Shown: piece by piece, positions 10,241 through 16,692 of the stretch | How the letters are laid out: each line of letters opens with the position of its first letter | Numbering within the stretch: position 1 is the stretch's first letter | Assembly (NCBI GenBank): GCA_016710165.1 | Contig: JADJLJ010000004.1 | Location: 186,001 to 250,000, forward strand | Direction of reading: 5' to 3' | Length of the DNA stretch: 64,000 nucleotides | Origin: Chitinophagaceae bacterium | GTDB lineage: Bacteria; Bacteroidota; Bacteroidia; Chitinophagales; Chitinophagaceae | Translations under genes and position numbers: made by a program | Notes under the pieces: model-generated | Seen by the model: only the letters and a program-made list of their open reading frames with translations | Told to the model about the DNA's origin: nothing | Database searches by the model: none

Positions 10241-11596
10241 TTATTGGTAATAATCTTCCCCCCGTATATTATCATGCAGGGGCATCTGTTCCTCGGTATT
10301 TTCTTCCTCGGCCTGTTTGTCCAACCCACGTTCCAGTATCTTCTGTATCGTTTTATAATTGTAAAGCCCATAGCCCAGGGCCCGCTGACAGGCCCTGGTC
10401 AGTCGTTCAGTACCCACTTTGTTTCCAAAACTTAATACTCCCAAACAGGATTTATACGCCTGCTCGGGATGTTGTTTGCGGTCCAGTATCTTTAAAATGT
10501 AAAGGCGCACGTCTTCATGTATACCCGCTGCCCAGTTTAAAAACTTATCGGGTGTCCATTCACTCACAAAGCGATGGGCAGAGGCGAGATGATCTTTTTC
10601 TGTACTGTAGGTATAGGAACTCTTTACACGCTTATGCAGAGCTATGCGTTCATAGTTATAAAATACTTCCACGCTATGACGGGAATACAGAAGCTTTACT
10701 TTCTTTCCAATAAAGCGATAGGGAACACTGTAGTAATGCTTATCGGGACTAAGACTCACATGGCCGTTCTTCATGACCGTGACAAAGAGTTGTTTTTTCA
10801 TTTCATAACGCAGCGGAGGAAGCGGCTGCATAACCAATCGTTCCACTTCTTCGTACTGTTGTCTGCGACTGTAATTACGTCCTCTCAGCATCGCATCATT
10901 GTGCTGTTCCAGTGCAATGCGTATAGCCGTATTTAGTTCCTCGAGGCTGAAGTAGGCATTGCCTCTGAGCTTTGCATAAATACGGGTATAGACCAACCGC
11001 ACTGCATTTTCTACCAATGCCTTATCTCTGGGTTTATAAGCCCGTGCCGGCAATACCGTTGTACCATAATGTTCAGCAAAATCAGCAAAGGTCTCATTTA
11101 AGGTAGGCTCGTATTTGCTGCTGCGGGTAACAGCTGACTTTAAATTATCCGGAACAATAGCTGCAGGCACACCTCCGTAATAGTGCATGGCATTTTCACA
11201 GGCTGCAATAAAATCATCCTTTTGCTGGGTCATTACCGCTTCCACATAAGTAAGTTGGCTGGCACCCAGTATCGCTACAAATACCTCTACATCACGGATC
11301 TCACCGCTTACCCTGTCTATAATACTCAACCGGTCACCGGCAAAATCCACATACATTTTATCTCCAGCCTTGTGTTCCATATGCATGCTGGGATTCACCT
11401 GGCCCTTCCACTGAACGTAGTAATGGTTAAACTGTGAGCGGCCCACACCATCGGGATATTGTTTTCGGTAGTCTTCCCAGATCAACTGGCGTGTCACTCC
11501 CTTTTTCTTCAACTCTTTGTCGACATAGGGGAATAAACCAAAAAGTGTTTGCAGCCTGTGGGCTGGTGGCTTCTCGGGAGGCTGGGTAAAAATCAA
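10241..11596 (-). CDS. istA: IS21 transposase IstA, main part (integrase core)
   Basis: DDE transposase of the IS21 type. Visible features are KMYVDFAGD (first catalytic D), then VPDNLKSAV (second D), with KALVENAV carrying the E, followed by the beta-barrel region (HYYSVPYRFIGKKVKLLYSR) and a basic C-terminal tail. The apparent start at 11596 is a frameshift artefact. Adding one T to the run at 11621-11625 joins this frame to the helix-turn-helix part and reads FELCDTDLELIF across the junction. Confidence 0.85.
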   Translation of the reverse strand: MIFTQPPEKPPAHRLQTLFGLFPYVDKELKKKGVTRQLIWEDYRKQYPDGVGRSQFNHYYVQWKGQVNPSMHMEHKAGDKMYVDFAGDRLSIIDRVSGEIRDVEVFVAILGASQLTYVEAVMTQQKDDFIAACENAMHYYGGVPAAIVPDNLKSAVTRSSKYEPTLNETFADFAEHYGTTVLPARAYKPRDKALVENAVRLVYTRIYAKLRGNAYFSLEELNTAIRIALEQHNDAMLRGRNYSRRQQYEEVERLVMQPLPPLRYEMKKQLFVTVMKNGHVSLSPDKHYYSVPYRFIGKKVKLLYSRHSVEVFYNYERIALHKRVKSSYTYSTEKDHLASAHRFVSEWTPDKFLNWAAGIHEDVRLYILKILDRKQHPEQAYKSCLGVLSFGNKVGTERLTRACQRALGYGLYNYKTIQKILERGLDKQAEEENTEEQMPLHDNIRGEDYYQ

Positions 11597-11811
11597 TTCC
11601 AGGTCAGTATCACAGAGCTCAAAAATTTCATAAAATCTAACCCGCTTTGTAAGAATATCTGTACGTATTTTTTTACTGTGTTACGCGACACACCGGTCTG
11701 CTCAGCTATGCTCAGCTTTCCTTTCTTTTGGGAATACAAACGCAGGATTTGACGTATCTTGTTCATGCTGATAAATTGATTGGCCATGTTGAATGAAGTT
11801 TGATTACTCAA
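11593..11811 (-). CDS. istA: IS21 transposase IstA, N-terminal helix-turn-helix part (frameshifted)
   Basis: Short frame containing MNKIRQILRLY and a HTH segment (SIAEQTGVSRNTVKKYVQ) that binds the IS ends in IS21 transposases. The likely true start is ATG at 11787 (MANQFISMNK). It runs out of frame at the T run on the minus strand (11621-11625). A classical X XXY YYZ programmed slippery site is not present there, so a deletion or sequencing error is more likely than programmed frameshifting. Confidence 0.75.
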   Translation of the reverse strand: MSNQTSFNMANQFISMNKIRQILRLYSQKKGKLSIAEQTGVSRNTVKKYVQIFLQSGLDFMKFLSSVILTWN

Positions 11812-11955
11812 AGCTTATTCAATCATGACAGCTTGTCAACATCAACACTGAAATCTGCTTGCCGGGATGGTCAATTTGGACCGGCGAAGGGGGGTCAGTT
11901 TCAACCGGCGAACAGGGGTCACTTTAAACCGGTTTCAGGTGGTCAATTTCACCGG

Positions 11956-12556
11956 ATTTTGCAGCCATATTTATAATCTTCTTGAAAAGAGTAATATTCT
12001 TGGCAACTGTGTTAGGCCCGTTGCTATCCTTCACAATCATGAAATTTATAAACTGTTCAAGAAACATATGAGTAATTTCAACTAAAAGAATATCAGAAAT
12101 ACCATGTTCGCTGCTTAGAAAGCGCTCGATTTTTAGTTTAAAGAAATGGTAGTTCTTAATTGTATTCATGGAGAAGCTTTTTCCAGCCTGAGATGCAATC
12201 ATCTCGTTATGATATTGAATTGCTTCAAGCAGGGTTTTGTCGTTTGAGGAGATGCCTAGTAGGTGGTTCTTGATCTTTTTGAGGTCTATATATTCATCCT
12301 GGAGTAATACCAGGGTCTGGATCTGAGCCAGGCGCTTTTTGTAAGCATCAAGGGATTGATTGATTTGATTTGCCAAATCAAAACCATCAAGGACTTTGCT
12401 CTTTCGTGTGTTCCAGTATTTGGATGGAGTAAATAGGCCAGTCGAGACCTCAATTTTACGCTTTCCCTTTATTAGTCGAATGTAGATGGGTGCCATTCCC
12501 TTCTTGTTTGCCTTGCTTTTATTAAGCCAAAAGAGCGATTTTAGTTTGCTATCCAT
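11956..12556 (-). pseudogene. Tyrosine recombinase (integrase), N-terminal part only, cut by the IS element
   Basis: The probable start is the ATG at 12556 (MDSKLKSLFWLNKSK); the longer frame to 12673 adds a spurious hydrophobic leader. Visible are the arm-type DNA-binding domain (APIYIRLIKGKRKIEVSTG) and the SAM-like core-binding domain (KSFSMNTIKNYHFFKLKIERFL ... NTVAKNITLFKKIINMA) typical of Bacteroidota integrases of mobile elements. The catalytic domain with R-H-R-Y is missing: after NMAAK the sequence becomes the IS terminal repeat. Its 5' end lies 158 bp from the 3' end of a tRNA-like gene, the usual position for an element integrase. Confidence 0.8.
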
Positions 12557-12713
12557 ACTGATTGTTTTGGACAACCAGGGCAGGTTAAAACAGGTGACCG
12601 ATTTGGTGACCAAAATGGGCAAAATAAGCAGTACTGCAGCGGGGGCTAAAATAAGAAAGCCTTTATAACTCATTCGCTATAAAGGCTTTCTGTAAATAAA
12701 TGCGCTGACTATG

Positions 12714-12902
12714 CTGTAGGGGAAGGGATCGAACCTTCACGAGGCAGTTAGCTATAACACAAAGCCTGCCTACCGGCAGGCAGGTTCGGTGGTCGACCCC
12801 GGTCATCTCGCCTTAGGCGAGACGGCTCTATGTTACGTTTATCCTGTTGTCCTCACCCCCGAGACAAGGGGGCATGTCTGCCAAAAATTTCATCACCCCA
12901 CA
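12714..12902 (-). tRNA. tRNA-like RNA of class II shape with a ~117-nt structured variable arm, apparent anticodon GUC
   Basis: All tRNA arms can be folded by eye on the minus strand. The acceptor stem is TGTGGGG with CCCTACA (7 bp, one G-T). The D arm is ATG/CAT with a Leu-like loop containing GGCAGA. The anticodon stem is CCCCC/GGGGG with loop TTGTCTC, giving GUC. The T arm is GAAGG-TTCGATC-CCTTC. Between anticodon stem and T arm lie ~117 nt instead of 4-20. This insert closes with TGAGG/CCTCG and has a 13-bp inner stem (GTAACATAGAGCC with GGCTTTGTGTTAT, wobbles included). Inside that are a 7-bp hairpin TCTCGCC-TAA-GGCGAGA and the palindrome CCTGCC-GGCAGG. Position 37 is a pyrimidine and the discriminator is G, both odd for a Leu-like body. 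It could be a degenerate tRNA, a tRNA invaded by repeats, or a new tRNA-like RNA. It probably serves as the attachment site of the neighbouring integrase. Confidence 0.6.
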
Positions 12903-12927
12903 ATTTTCAAGAACTTGTTTGATGACA

Positions 12928-12935
12928 CAAATCTA
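12928..12935 (-). promoter_or_regulatory. Possible -7 box (TAGATTTG) upstream of the tRNA-like gene
   Basis: The minus strand reads TAGATTTG, matching the Bacteroidota TAnnTTTG -7 consensus, about 26 bp before the predicted 5' end of the tRNA-like RNA. No clear TTTG -33 box is seen. It supports transcription of this RNA but is weak evidence alone. Confidence 0.35.
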
Positions 12936-13042
12936 TAGGAATATCCAATATGTTTAAAATATTTTATCAAAAATTTGGAAATTATAGAAATAATTCAAAT
13001 ATTTGTTTATTAGTTTAAAATATTTTAAAAACACAAAACGAA

Positions 13043-13516
13043 ATGGCTGCTAAATTAAATCTTGACAAATTAGACCTCCAGATCATTCACGAAATGATGG
13101 AAACCGCAGAGATCTCTTATGCCGAACTGGGAAAAAAACTGTTTGTAAGCGGAGGTACCATTCATGTACGCATAAAAAAATTACAGGAATCCGGTATTGT
13201 CAAAGGTACAAAACTGAACGTGGATCTGAAACAGCTGGGATATGATATCACCGCCTTTGTGGGCATCTACCTGGAGAAAAGTTCTTTGTACGATACCGTT
13301 GCCAAAGACCTGATGAATATACCCGAGATCGTGCGGCTGAATTACATCACCGGTAACTACAGCATGTTCATCGAAATAGTCTGCAAGGATATTACACAGC
13401 TTCGTTCTGTGCTGCATGATGAACTGCAGAAGATAAAAGGGATCGAACGTACCGAAACCTTTATTTCGCTTGAAGAAGGATTTAACCGGAATGTGCAGGT
13501 GGCGCCGGCGGTGTGA
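13043..13516 (+). CDS. Lrp/AsnC-family transcriptional regulator
   Basis: 157 residues, the usual length. The N-terminal winged helix (LDKLDLQIIHEMMETAEISYAELGKKLFVSGGTIHVRIKKLQESGIV) is followed by an RAM-type ligand-binding beta-alpha-beta domain (ITAFVGIYLEKSSLYDTVA ... VRLNYITGNYSMFIEIVCKD). These proteins sense amino acids or related small molecules and form octameric discs. The ATG follows a very AT-rich leader. The stop is directly followed by a heptamer repeat array at 13517. No adjacent amino-acid gene points to a target. Confidence 0.9.
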   Translation: MAAKLNLDKLDLQIIHEMMETAEISYAELGKKLFVSGGTIHVRIKKLQESGIVKGTKLNVDLKQLGYDITAFVGIYLEKSSLYDTVAKDLMNIPEIVRLNYITGNYSMFIEIVCKDITQLRSVLHDELQKIKGIERTETFISLEEGFNRNVQVAPAV

Positions 13517-13668
13517 GGATGCCGGATGCCAGATACAGGATACCAGATGCCAGATGCCGGATACAAGATACCAGATGCAGGATACCGGATACCGGATACA
13601 GGATGCACCCAAAGACTTTGAAAAACTCTTATATGCACGGGAACTATCCGGTATCTTGTATCACGTAT
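13517..13668. repeat. Period-7 tandem array RGATRCM (13 units) with a short inverted arm
   Basis: Thirteen consecutive 7-mers run from 13517 to 13607 without a phase change (GGATGCC, AGATACA, GGATACC, AGATGCC and variants). The opposite orientation appears at 13648-13668 (GGTATCT, TGTATCA, CGTATCG). The array can fold back on itself, sits between the convergent lrp and permease genes and may help end transcription. The overlapping open frames on both strands are products of the repeat, which has no stop in any frame. Confidence 0.85.
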
Positions 13669-13673
13669 CGGCT

Positions 13674-14780
13674 TTACGTTTCCTTCACATCCACCGCATC
13701 TCTCAACCCGTTTCCCAATAAATTAAAAGCAAGCACCAGCAGCATGATGGCAAAGCCGGGTATCAGTGCCAGCATGGGATTGTGGGTGATGATGAAATTG
13801 TAATTCTCCTTTATCATCAGTCCCCAGCTGGGTTGCGGCGGCTGAATACCGATCCCCAGGAAACTTAGTCCCGCTTCCACAATGATGGCCGTGGCAAAAT
13901 TTCCTGCAGCGATCACCATTACAGGCCCGAGTATGTTTGGTAAGATATGGCGAAGGATGATGCGGTTGTTTCGTAAGCCCAGCGCCCTTGCCGCCTGTAC
14001 GTATTCCATTTCCCTGATGGCCATTACCTGCCCGCGGATCAGGCGGGCCACACTCACCCACATCGTCAGTCCGACCGCAATGAAGATCTGCCAGAATCCT
14101 TTACCCATGGCCATGGTGATGGCGAATACAAGCAATAAAGTAGGGATGCTCCAGGTAACATTCACCAGCCACATGATGAGTTCATCAACCCAGCCACGGT
14201 AATAACCGGCCAATGCACCTAAAATGATCCCGAGTGTCAAAGAAATAAGCACGGCTATTAAACCCACCGCCAGGCTCACCCTTGTGCCGATGATCAGCCT
14301 GCTTAAAATATCACGGCCGAACTTATCGGTACCCAGCCAGTATTTCCTGGTAATGATGCTTTGCGCAATGGCTGCCGGGTTGTTGTTTGTTAATTCTTTG
14401 ATGGAATAATACTGCACAAGGGTTGTGTCTTCGTCAATATATTTATTTACCAGCAGGCTGTCATCATGGATGCGGTAGCCATTGATGGGAATAAGGCGAC
14501 TGCTGTTCTTCCTGCCATTCCATAAAACAGCTAGCCAGTTTTGCGGATCGCTGCTTTTGCGGTCCGGGATAACCAAAAACTGTTGTGTATAGCCGGGCTT
14601 CTTTGCCTGTATCTCCACCGTCTGCAGGTCGGCATTGGGAGAATTATCGGGAGCAATGATATAGCCGAGCAGGGATAAAACAGCGGCCATAACAATAATG
14701 AGCAGTCCAAATAAAGCGCCCTTGTTTTTCTTAAGGCGCTTCCAGGTCTCTGCCCTGAATGAAAAGTGTTTGCCTGCCAT
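13674..14780 (-). CDS. ABC transporter permease, OppC/DppC type
   Basis: Inner-membrane permease of peptide/nickel-type importers, 368 residues. One N-terminal membrane segment (~21-42) is followed by an unusually long ~105-residue periplasmic region. Next comes the OppC signature YWLGTDKFGRDILSRL (147-162), further membrane helices, and the EAA loop (EYVQAARALGLRNNRIILRH, ~259-278) that contacts the ATPase. The C-terminus FNLLGNGLRDAVD is typical. No ATPase, partner permease or binding protein is adjacent, so the substrate cannot be told. It lies just downstream of the glycosyltransferase on the same strand (25 bp gap). Confidence 0.9.
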   Translation of the reverse strand: MAGKHFSFRAETWKRLKKNKGALFGLLIIVMAAVLSLLGYIIAPDNSPNADLQTVEIQAKKPGYTQQFLVIPDRKSSDPQNWLAVLWNGRKNSSRLIPINGYRIHDDSLLVNKYIDEDTTLVQYYSIKELTNNNPAAIAQSIITRKYWLGTDKFGRDILSRLIIGTRVSLAVGLIAVLISLTLGIILGALAGYYRGWVDELIMWLVNVTWSIPTLLLVFAITMAMGKGFWQIFIAVGLTMWVSVARLIRGQVMAIREMEYVQAARALGLRNNRIILRHILPNILGPVMVIAAGNFATAIIVEAGLSFLGIGIQPPQPSWGLMIKENYNFIITHNPMLALIPGFAIMLLVLAFNLLGNGLRDAVDVKET

Positions 14781-14804
14781 GCTGTAAATTACTGATTCAG
14801 CCGT

Positions 14805-16040
14805 TTATTTCACGCTTCTTTCTTTCCAGGTATAACGTCCAAAAGTACCCAGCCAGCCTGCAATGACGGTATAAATGATGTGGAAGGGCTGCATCAGGGG
14901 AAACAGCCACAATAACTTCTGCTTACTAAAGAATTTTGCCACCGGGTACAGGAAGACCAGTTCAGTAATTGTTTTTGCAGCCAGTAACAATAACCATACT
15001 CCAAACATTGAACATTGAACATTGAATATTGGATATTGAATATTATTAAATACAGAAATTACCGGTAGTGTCAGCAGCAGGGCATTTACCAAATACACCA
15101 ATAGCAATACCCAGAAGATCCTTTTGTCGTCATACTTATTTGCCTTACTTGCCCATCGTATCCGCTGGTTGAAAAATTCCCCAACCGATCTTACCGGTTC
15201 GGTCTGCACGATCACCTCTTTTGATCTTAAAAACATCACCCGGTCCGGGTAGCGCCTGTATATCTTATGCATCAGCAGCATATCATCGCCGCTGGCAATG
15301 GTATCAATACCGCTAAATCCGCCCACTTCGTCAAAAGCTTTTCTGGTATAGGCCAGGTTGGCGCCGTTGCACATGCTGTGGATCTTTTTATATACCGATG
15401 CGCCGGTGATCCCCTGCAGGGTCATAAAATCAAGCGCCTGGAATATTTTGATAAACCTCACCCCGGCCTCTCCGCCAACCGACCGAAAGAGGAGAACTGG
15501 CATTGCTATGAATTGGGGTTGATGTTCTTCATAAAATGCTGCGATGGTTTGTAACCAGTTTTGCGGAACAATACAATCGGCATCGGTTGTTACGATGAGT
15601 TCGCCGGTTGATCGCTGGATGGCTGCTTCGATGGCTTTCTTTTTATAGGAGTTTATTCCGCTGCCACCAATGATGTCTTTCAGTGTAACAAGCGCCAGGT
15701 TTTGTGATCCATACTTCCTGGCTATCGCAGCGGTATTGTCTGTTGAATGATCATCCACTACCAATACCTCATATAGATCTTTTGGATAGGATTGATTGCA
15801 CACAGAATCCAGGCAGGCGGCAATGTTCCTTTCTTCATTGCGGGCGGGGATGATGATGGTTATCTTGGTTTGAGGCCTGCCTGTCCGGTAGGCAGGTTTG
15901 AGGTTTGGGGTTTGTCCTTCGGCTACGTTCAGGATAAGTTTGAAGTTGGGAATAGACAGCCAGCTTTGCCAATAATAAATGATGAGTAAAAAGTACAGGC
16001 CAAATAAGATCAATATAATGAGGAGTAATGCCTGTTGCAT
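14805..16040 (-). CDS. Membrane-anchored family 2 glycosyltransferase carrying in-frame repeat insertions
   Basis: 411 residues: an N-terminal membrane helix (~5-25), a GT2 catalytic domain with ITIIIPARNEERN, VVDDHSTDNT, TTDADC, and QRIRWASK as the acceptor-site Q/RxxRW-like motif, then three to four C-terminal membrane helices. It resembles processive or lipid-linked cell-surface glycan transferases. Two stretches look inserted. Residues encoded at ~15870-15938 (AEGQTPNLKPAYRTGRPQT) consist wholly of genome repeats. The C-terminal part (NNIQYPIFNVQCSMFG) is encoded by a period-7 ATTGAAC array at 15005-15046. The frame is kept in both cases. Sugar donor and product are unknown. Confidence 0.88.
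   Translation of the reverse strand: MQQALLLIILILFGLYFLLIIYYWQSWLSIPNFKLILNVAEGQTPNLKPAYRTGRPQTKITIIIPARNEERNIAACLDSVCNQSYPKDLYEVLVVDDHSTDNTAAIARKYGSQNLALVTLKDIIGGSGINSYKKKAIEAAIQRSTGELIVTTDADCIVPQNWLQTIAAFYEEHQPQFIAMPVLLFRSVGGEAGVRFIKIFQALDFMTLQGITGASVYKKIHSMCNGANLAYTRKAFDEVGGFSGIDTIASGDDMLLMHKIYRRYPDRVMFLRSKEVIVQTEPVRSVGEFFNQRIRWASKANKYDDKRIFWVLLLVYLVNALLLTLPVISVFNNIQYPIFNVQCSMFGVWLLLLAAKTITELVFLYPVAKFFSKQKLLWLFPLMQPFHIIYTVIAGWLGTFGRYTWKERSVK
15005..15046. repeat. Period-7 array ACATTGA/ATATTGA, inside the glycosyltransferase gene
   Basis: Six units in phase: ACATTGA three times, then ATATTGG, ATATTGA and ATATTAT. Its length (42 bp) is a multiple of 21, so it keeps the reading frame and is translated into the membrane region of the glycosyltransferase. 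Confidence 0.85.
15866..15938. repeat. Composite repeat block inside the glycosyltransferase gene
   Basis: Three unrelated repeat families lie end to end: the palindrome GCCTGCCTGTCCGGTAGGC (15875-15893), AGGTTTG heptamers (15894-15914, with another TGGTTTG before the palindrome), and TCCTTCGGCTACGTTCAGG (15915-15933), a variant of the element found at 18.5-19.4 kb. The block is translated in frame just before the first catalytic motif. Confidence 0.75.
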
Positions 16041-16113
16041 AGTGGTTTGCCGTATCCCGCCCTCAGCGGAACCTTTAACACAAAAATAATTTTTAATAAT
16101 TCAAACGAATGAT

Positions 16114-16141
16114 TATCTTTGTTTAGTTGCATAAACAACTA
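16114..16141 (+). promoter_or_regulatory. Promoter -7 box and MarR-type operator of the marR gene
   Basis: TATCTTTG (16114-16121) matches the TAnnTTTG -7 consensus. Immediately after it, TAGTTG-CATAAA-CAACTA (16124-16141) is a perfect 6-bp inverted repeat ending next to the ATG at 16143. Protein bound there would cover the transcription start and ribosome site, which fits autorepression by the MarR protein. Confidence 0.6.
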
Positions 16142-16142
16142 T

Positions 16143-16586
16143 ATGTCAAACAACCAATTTAAGAAAGGCGAATTATACAGTTTCATCACGGGCAAGGCAA
16201 GCACGGCCATCGGGAGGCGGCTGCAGAAGAATTTCAAGCAGGCCAATATTGAAATAACGATCGAGCAGTGGAGTGTGCTGTATCATTTATGGAAAACGGA
16301 TGGCATGAGCCAGCAGCAGTTATGCGACGCCACCTTCCGGGACAAGCCCAGCATCACCCGGTTGGTTGATAACCTGGAGAAATTAAAACTGGTAAAACGG
16401 AATGCATCCAAAGAAGACCGCCGTAAGAACCTGATCATTTTAACGCCTGTTGGAAAAGAGATGGAAGAGCGTTGCATGGAAGTTGCCAATGTTACCCTGA
16501 ACGAAGCATTGCAGGGTGTTACCAACGGGCAGATAGAAATAGCGAAGGAAGTGTTGCAGATGGTGTACGAGAACCTGAAATCATAG
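16143..16586 (+). CDS. MarR-family transcriptional regulator
   Basis: 147 residues from ATG 16143; the earlier TTG start at 16119 would read through the operator. The winged helix is clear: ITIEQWSVLYHLWKTDGMSQQQL, then a recognition helix DKPSITRLVDNLEKLKLV and wing NASKEDRRKNLIILT. Members respond to phenolics, lipids or oxidants. An acyl-CoA dehydrogenase gene follows 106 bp later in the same direction, separated by an inverted heptamer-repeat hairpin, so regulation of fatty-acid or aromatic acid use is a reasonable but unproven guess. Confidence 0.9.
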   Translation: MSNNQFKKGELYSFITGKASTAIGRRLQKNFKQANIEITIEQWSVLYHLWKTDGMSQQQLCDATFRDKPSITRLVDNLEKLKLVKRNASKEDRRKNLIILTPVGKEMEERCMEVANVTLNEALQGVTNGQIEIAKEVLQMVYENLKS

Positions 16587-16672
16587 ATCCAAGATACCAG
16601 ATCCAAGATACAGGATACCGGAGTTTTAAGTTATTATCTGTTATCCTGTATCCCGGATCCTGTATCCAGTAT
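16585..16672. repeat. Period-7 inverted array (AGATCCA/GGATACC) between marR and acyl-CoA dehydrogenase
   Basis: Five units run forward at 16585-16619 (AGATCCA, AGATACC, AGATCCA, AGATACA, GGATACC). Four units run in reverse at 16641-16671 (CCTGTATCC type). The loop is about 20 nt. The arms can pair into a long hairpin and may attenuate transcription. It belongs to the same family as the array at 13517. Confidence 0.85.
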
Positions 16673-16692
16673 AAATCTTTAAAATAATCTTT

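Larger units (their letters stand above)
9357..11955 (-). mobile_element. IS21-family insertion sequence, about 2.6 kb, with damaged istA and istB
   Basis: Two minus-strand genes in istA-istB order fill the element. Its ends are imperfect inverted repeats with internal sub-repeats. The left end reads CCGGTTAAATTGACCACCTC, then TACCGGTGCAAATTGACCAC. The inverted right end reads CCGGTGAAATTGACCACCTG, then AAACCGGTTTAAAGTGACCC. Multiple sub-terminal repeats of this kind are characteristic of IS21. No target-site duplication can be shown, because the two flanks belong to different genes: the 3'-truncated hsdR on the left and the 3'-truncated integrase on the right. The exact outer boundaries are uncertain by a few bases. 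Confidence 0.85.

Noticed and set aside
11593..11650. Programmed frameshift in istA
   Set aside because: The T run lacks a classical X XXY YYZ slippery heptamer in the right frame, and similar indels occur across unrelated genes here.
12714..12902. tmRNA (ssrA)
   Set aside because: About 190 nt is too short, no tag peptide frame of the NYALAA type is seen, and a full anticodon arm is present, which tmRNA lacks.
12714..12902. tRNA with a group I intron
   Set aside because: The extra sequence is in the variable arm rather than the anticodon loop, and is too short for a group I core.
13517..13668. Possible CRISPR array
   Set aside because: Units are 7 bp, contiguous and degenerate, with no spacers and no cas genes in the window.
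13181..13803. Open frames over the RGATRCM array on both strands
   Set aside because: The 7-bp repeat has no stop in any frame and gives repetitive RYRIPD- or WYLVSGI-type peptides; not genes.
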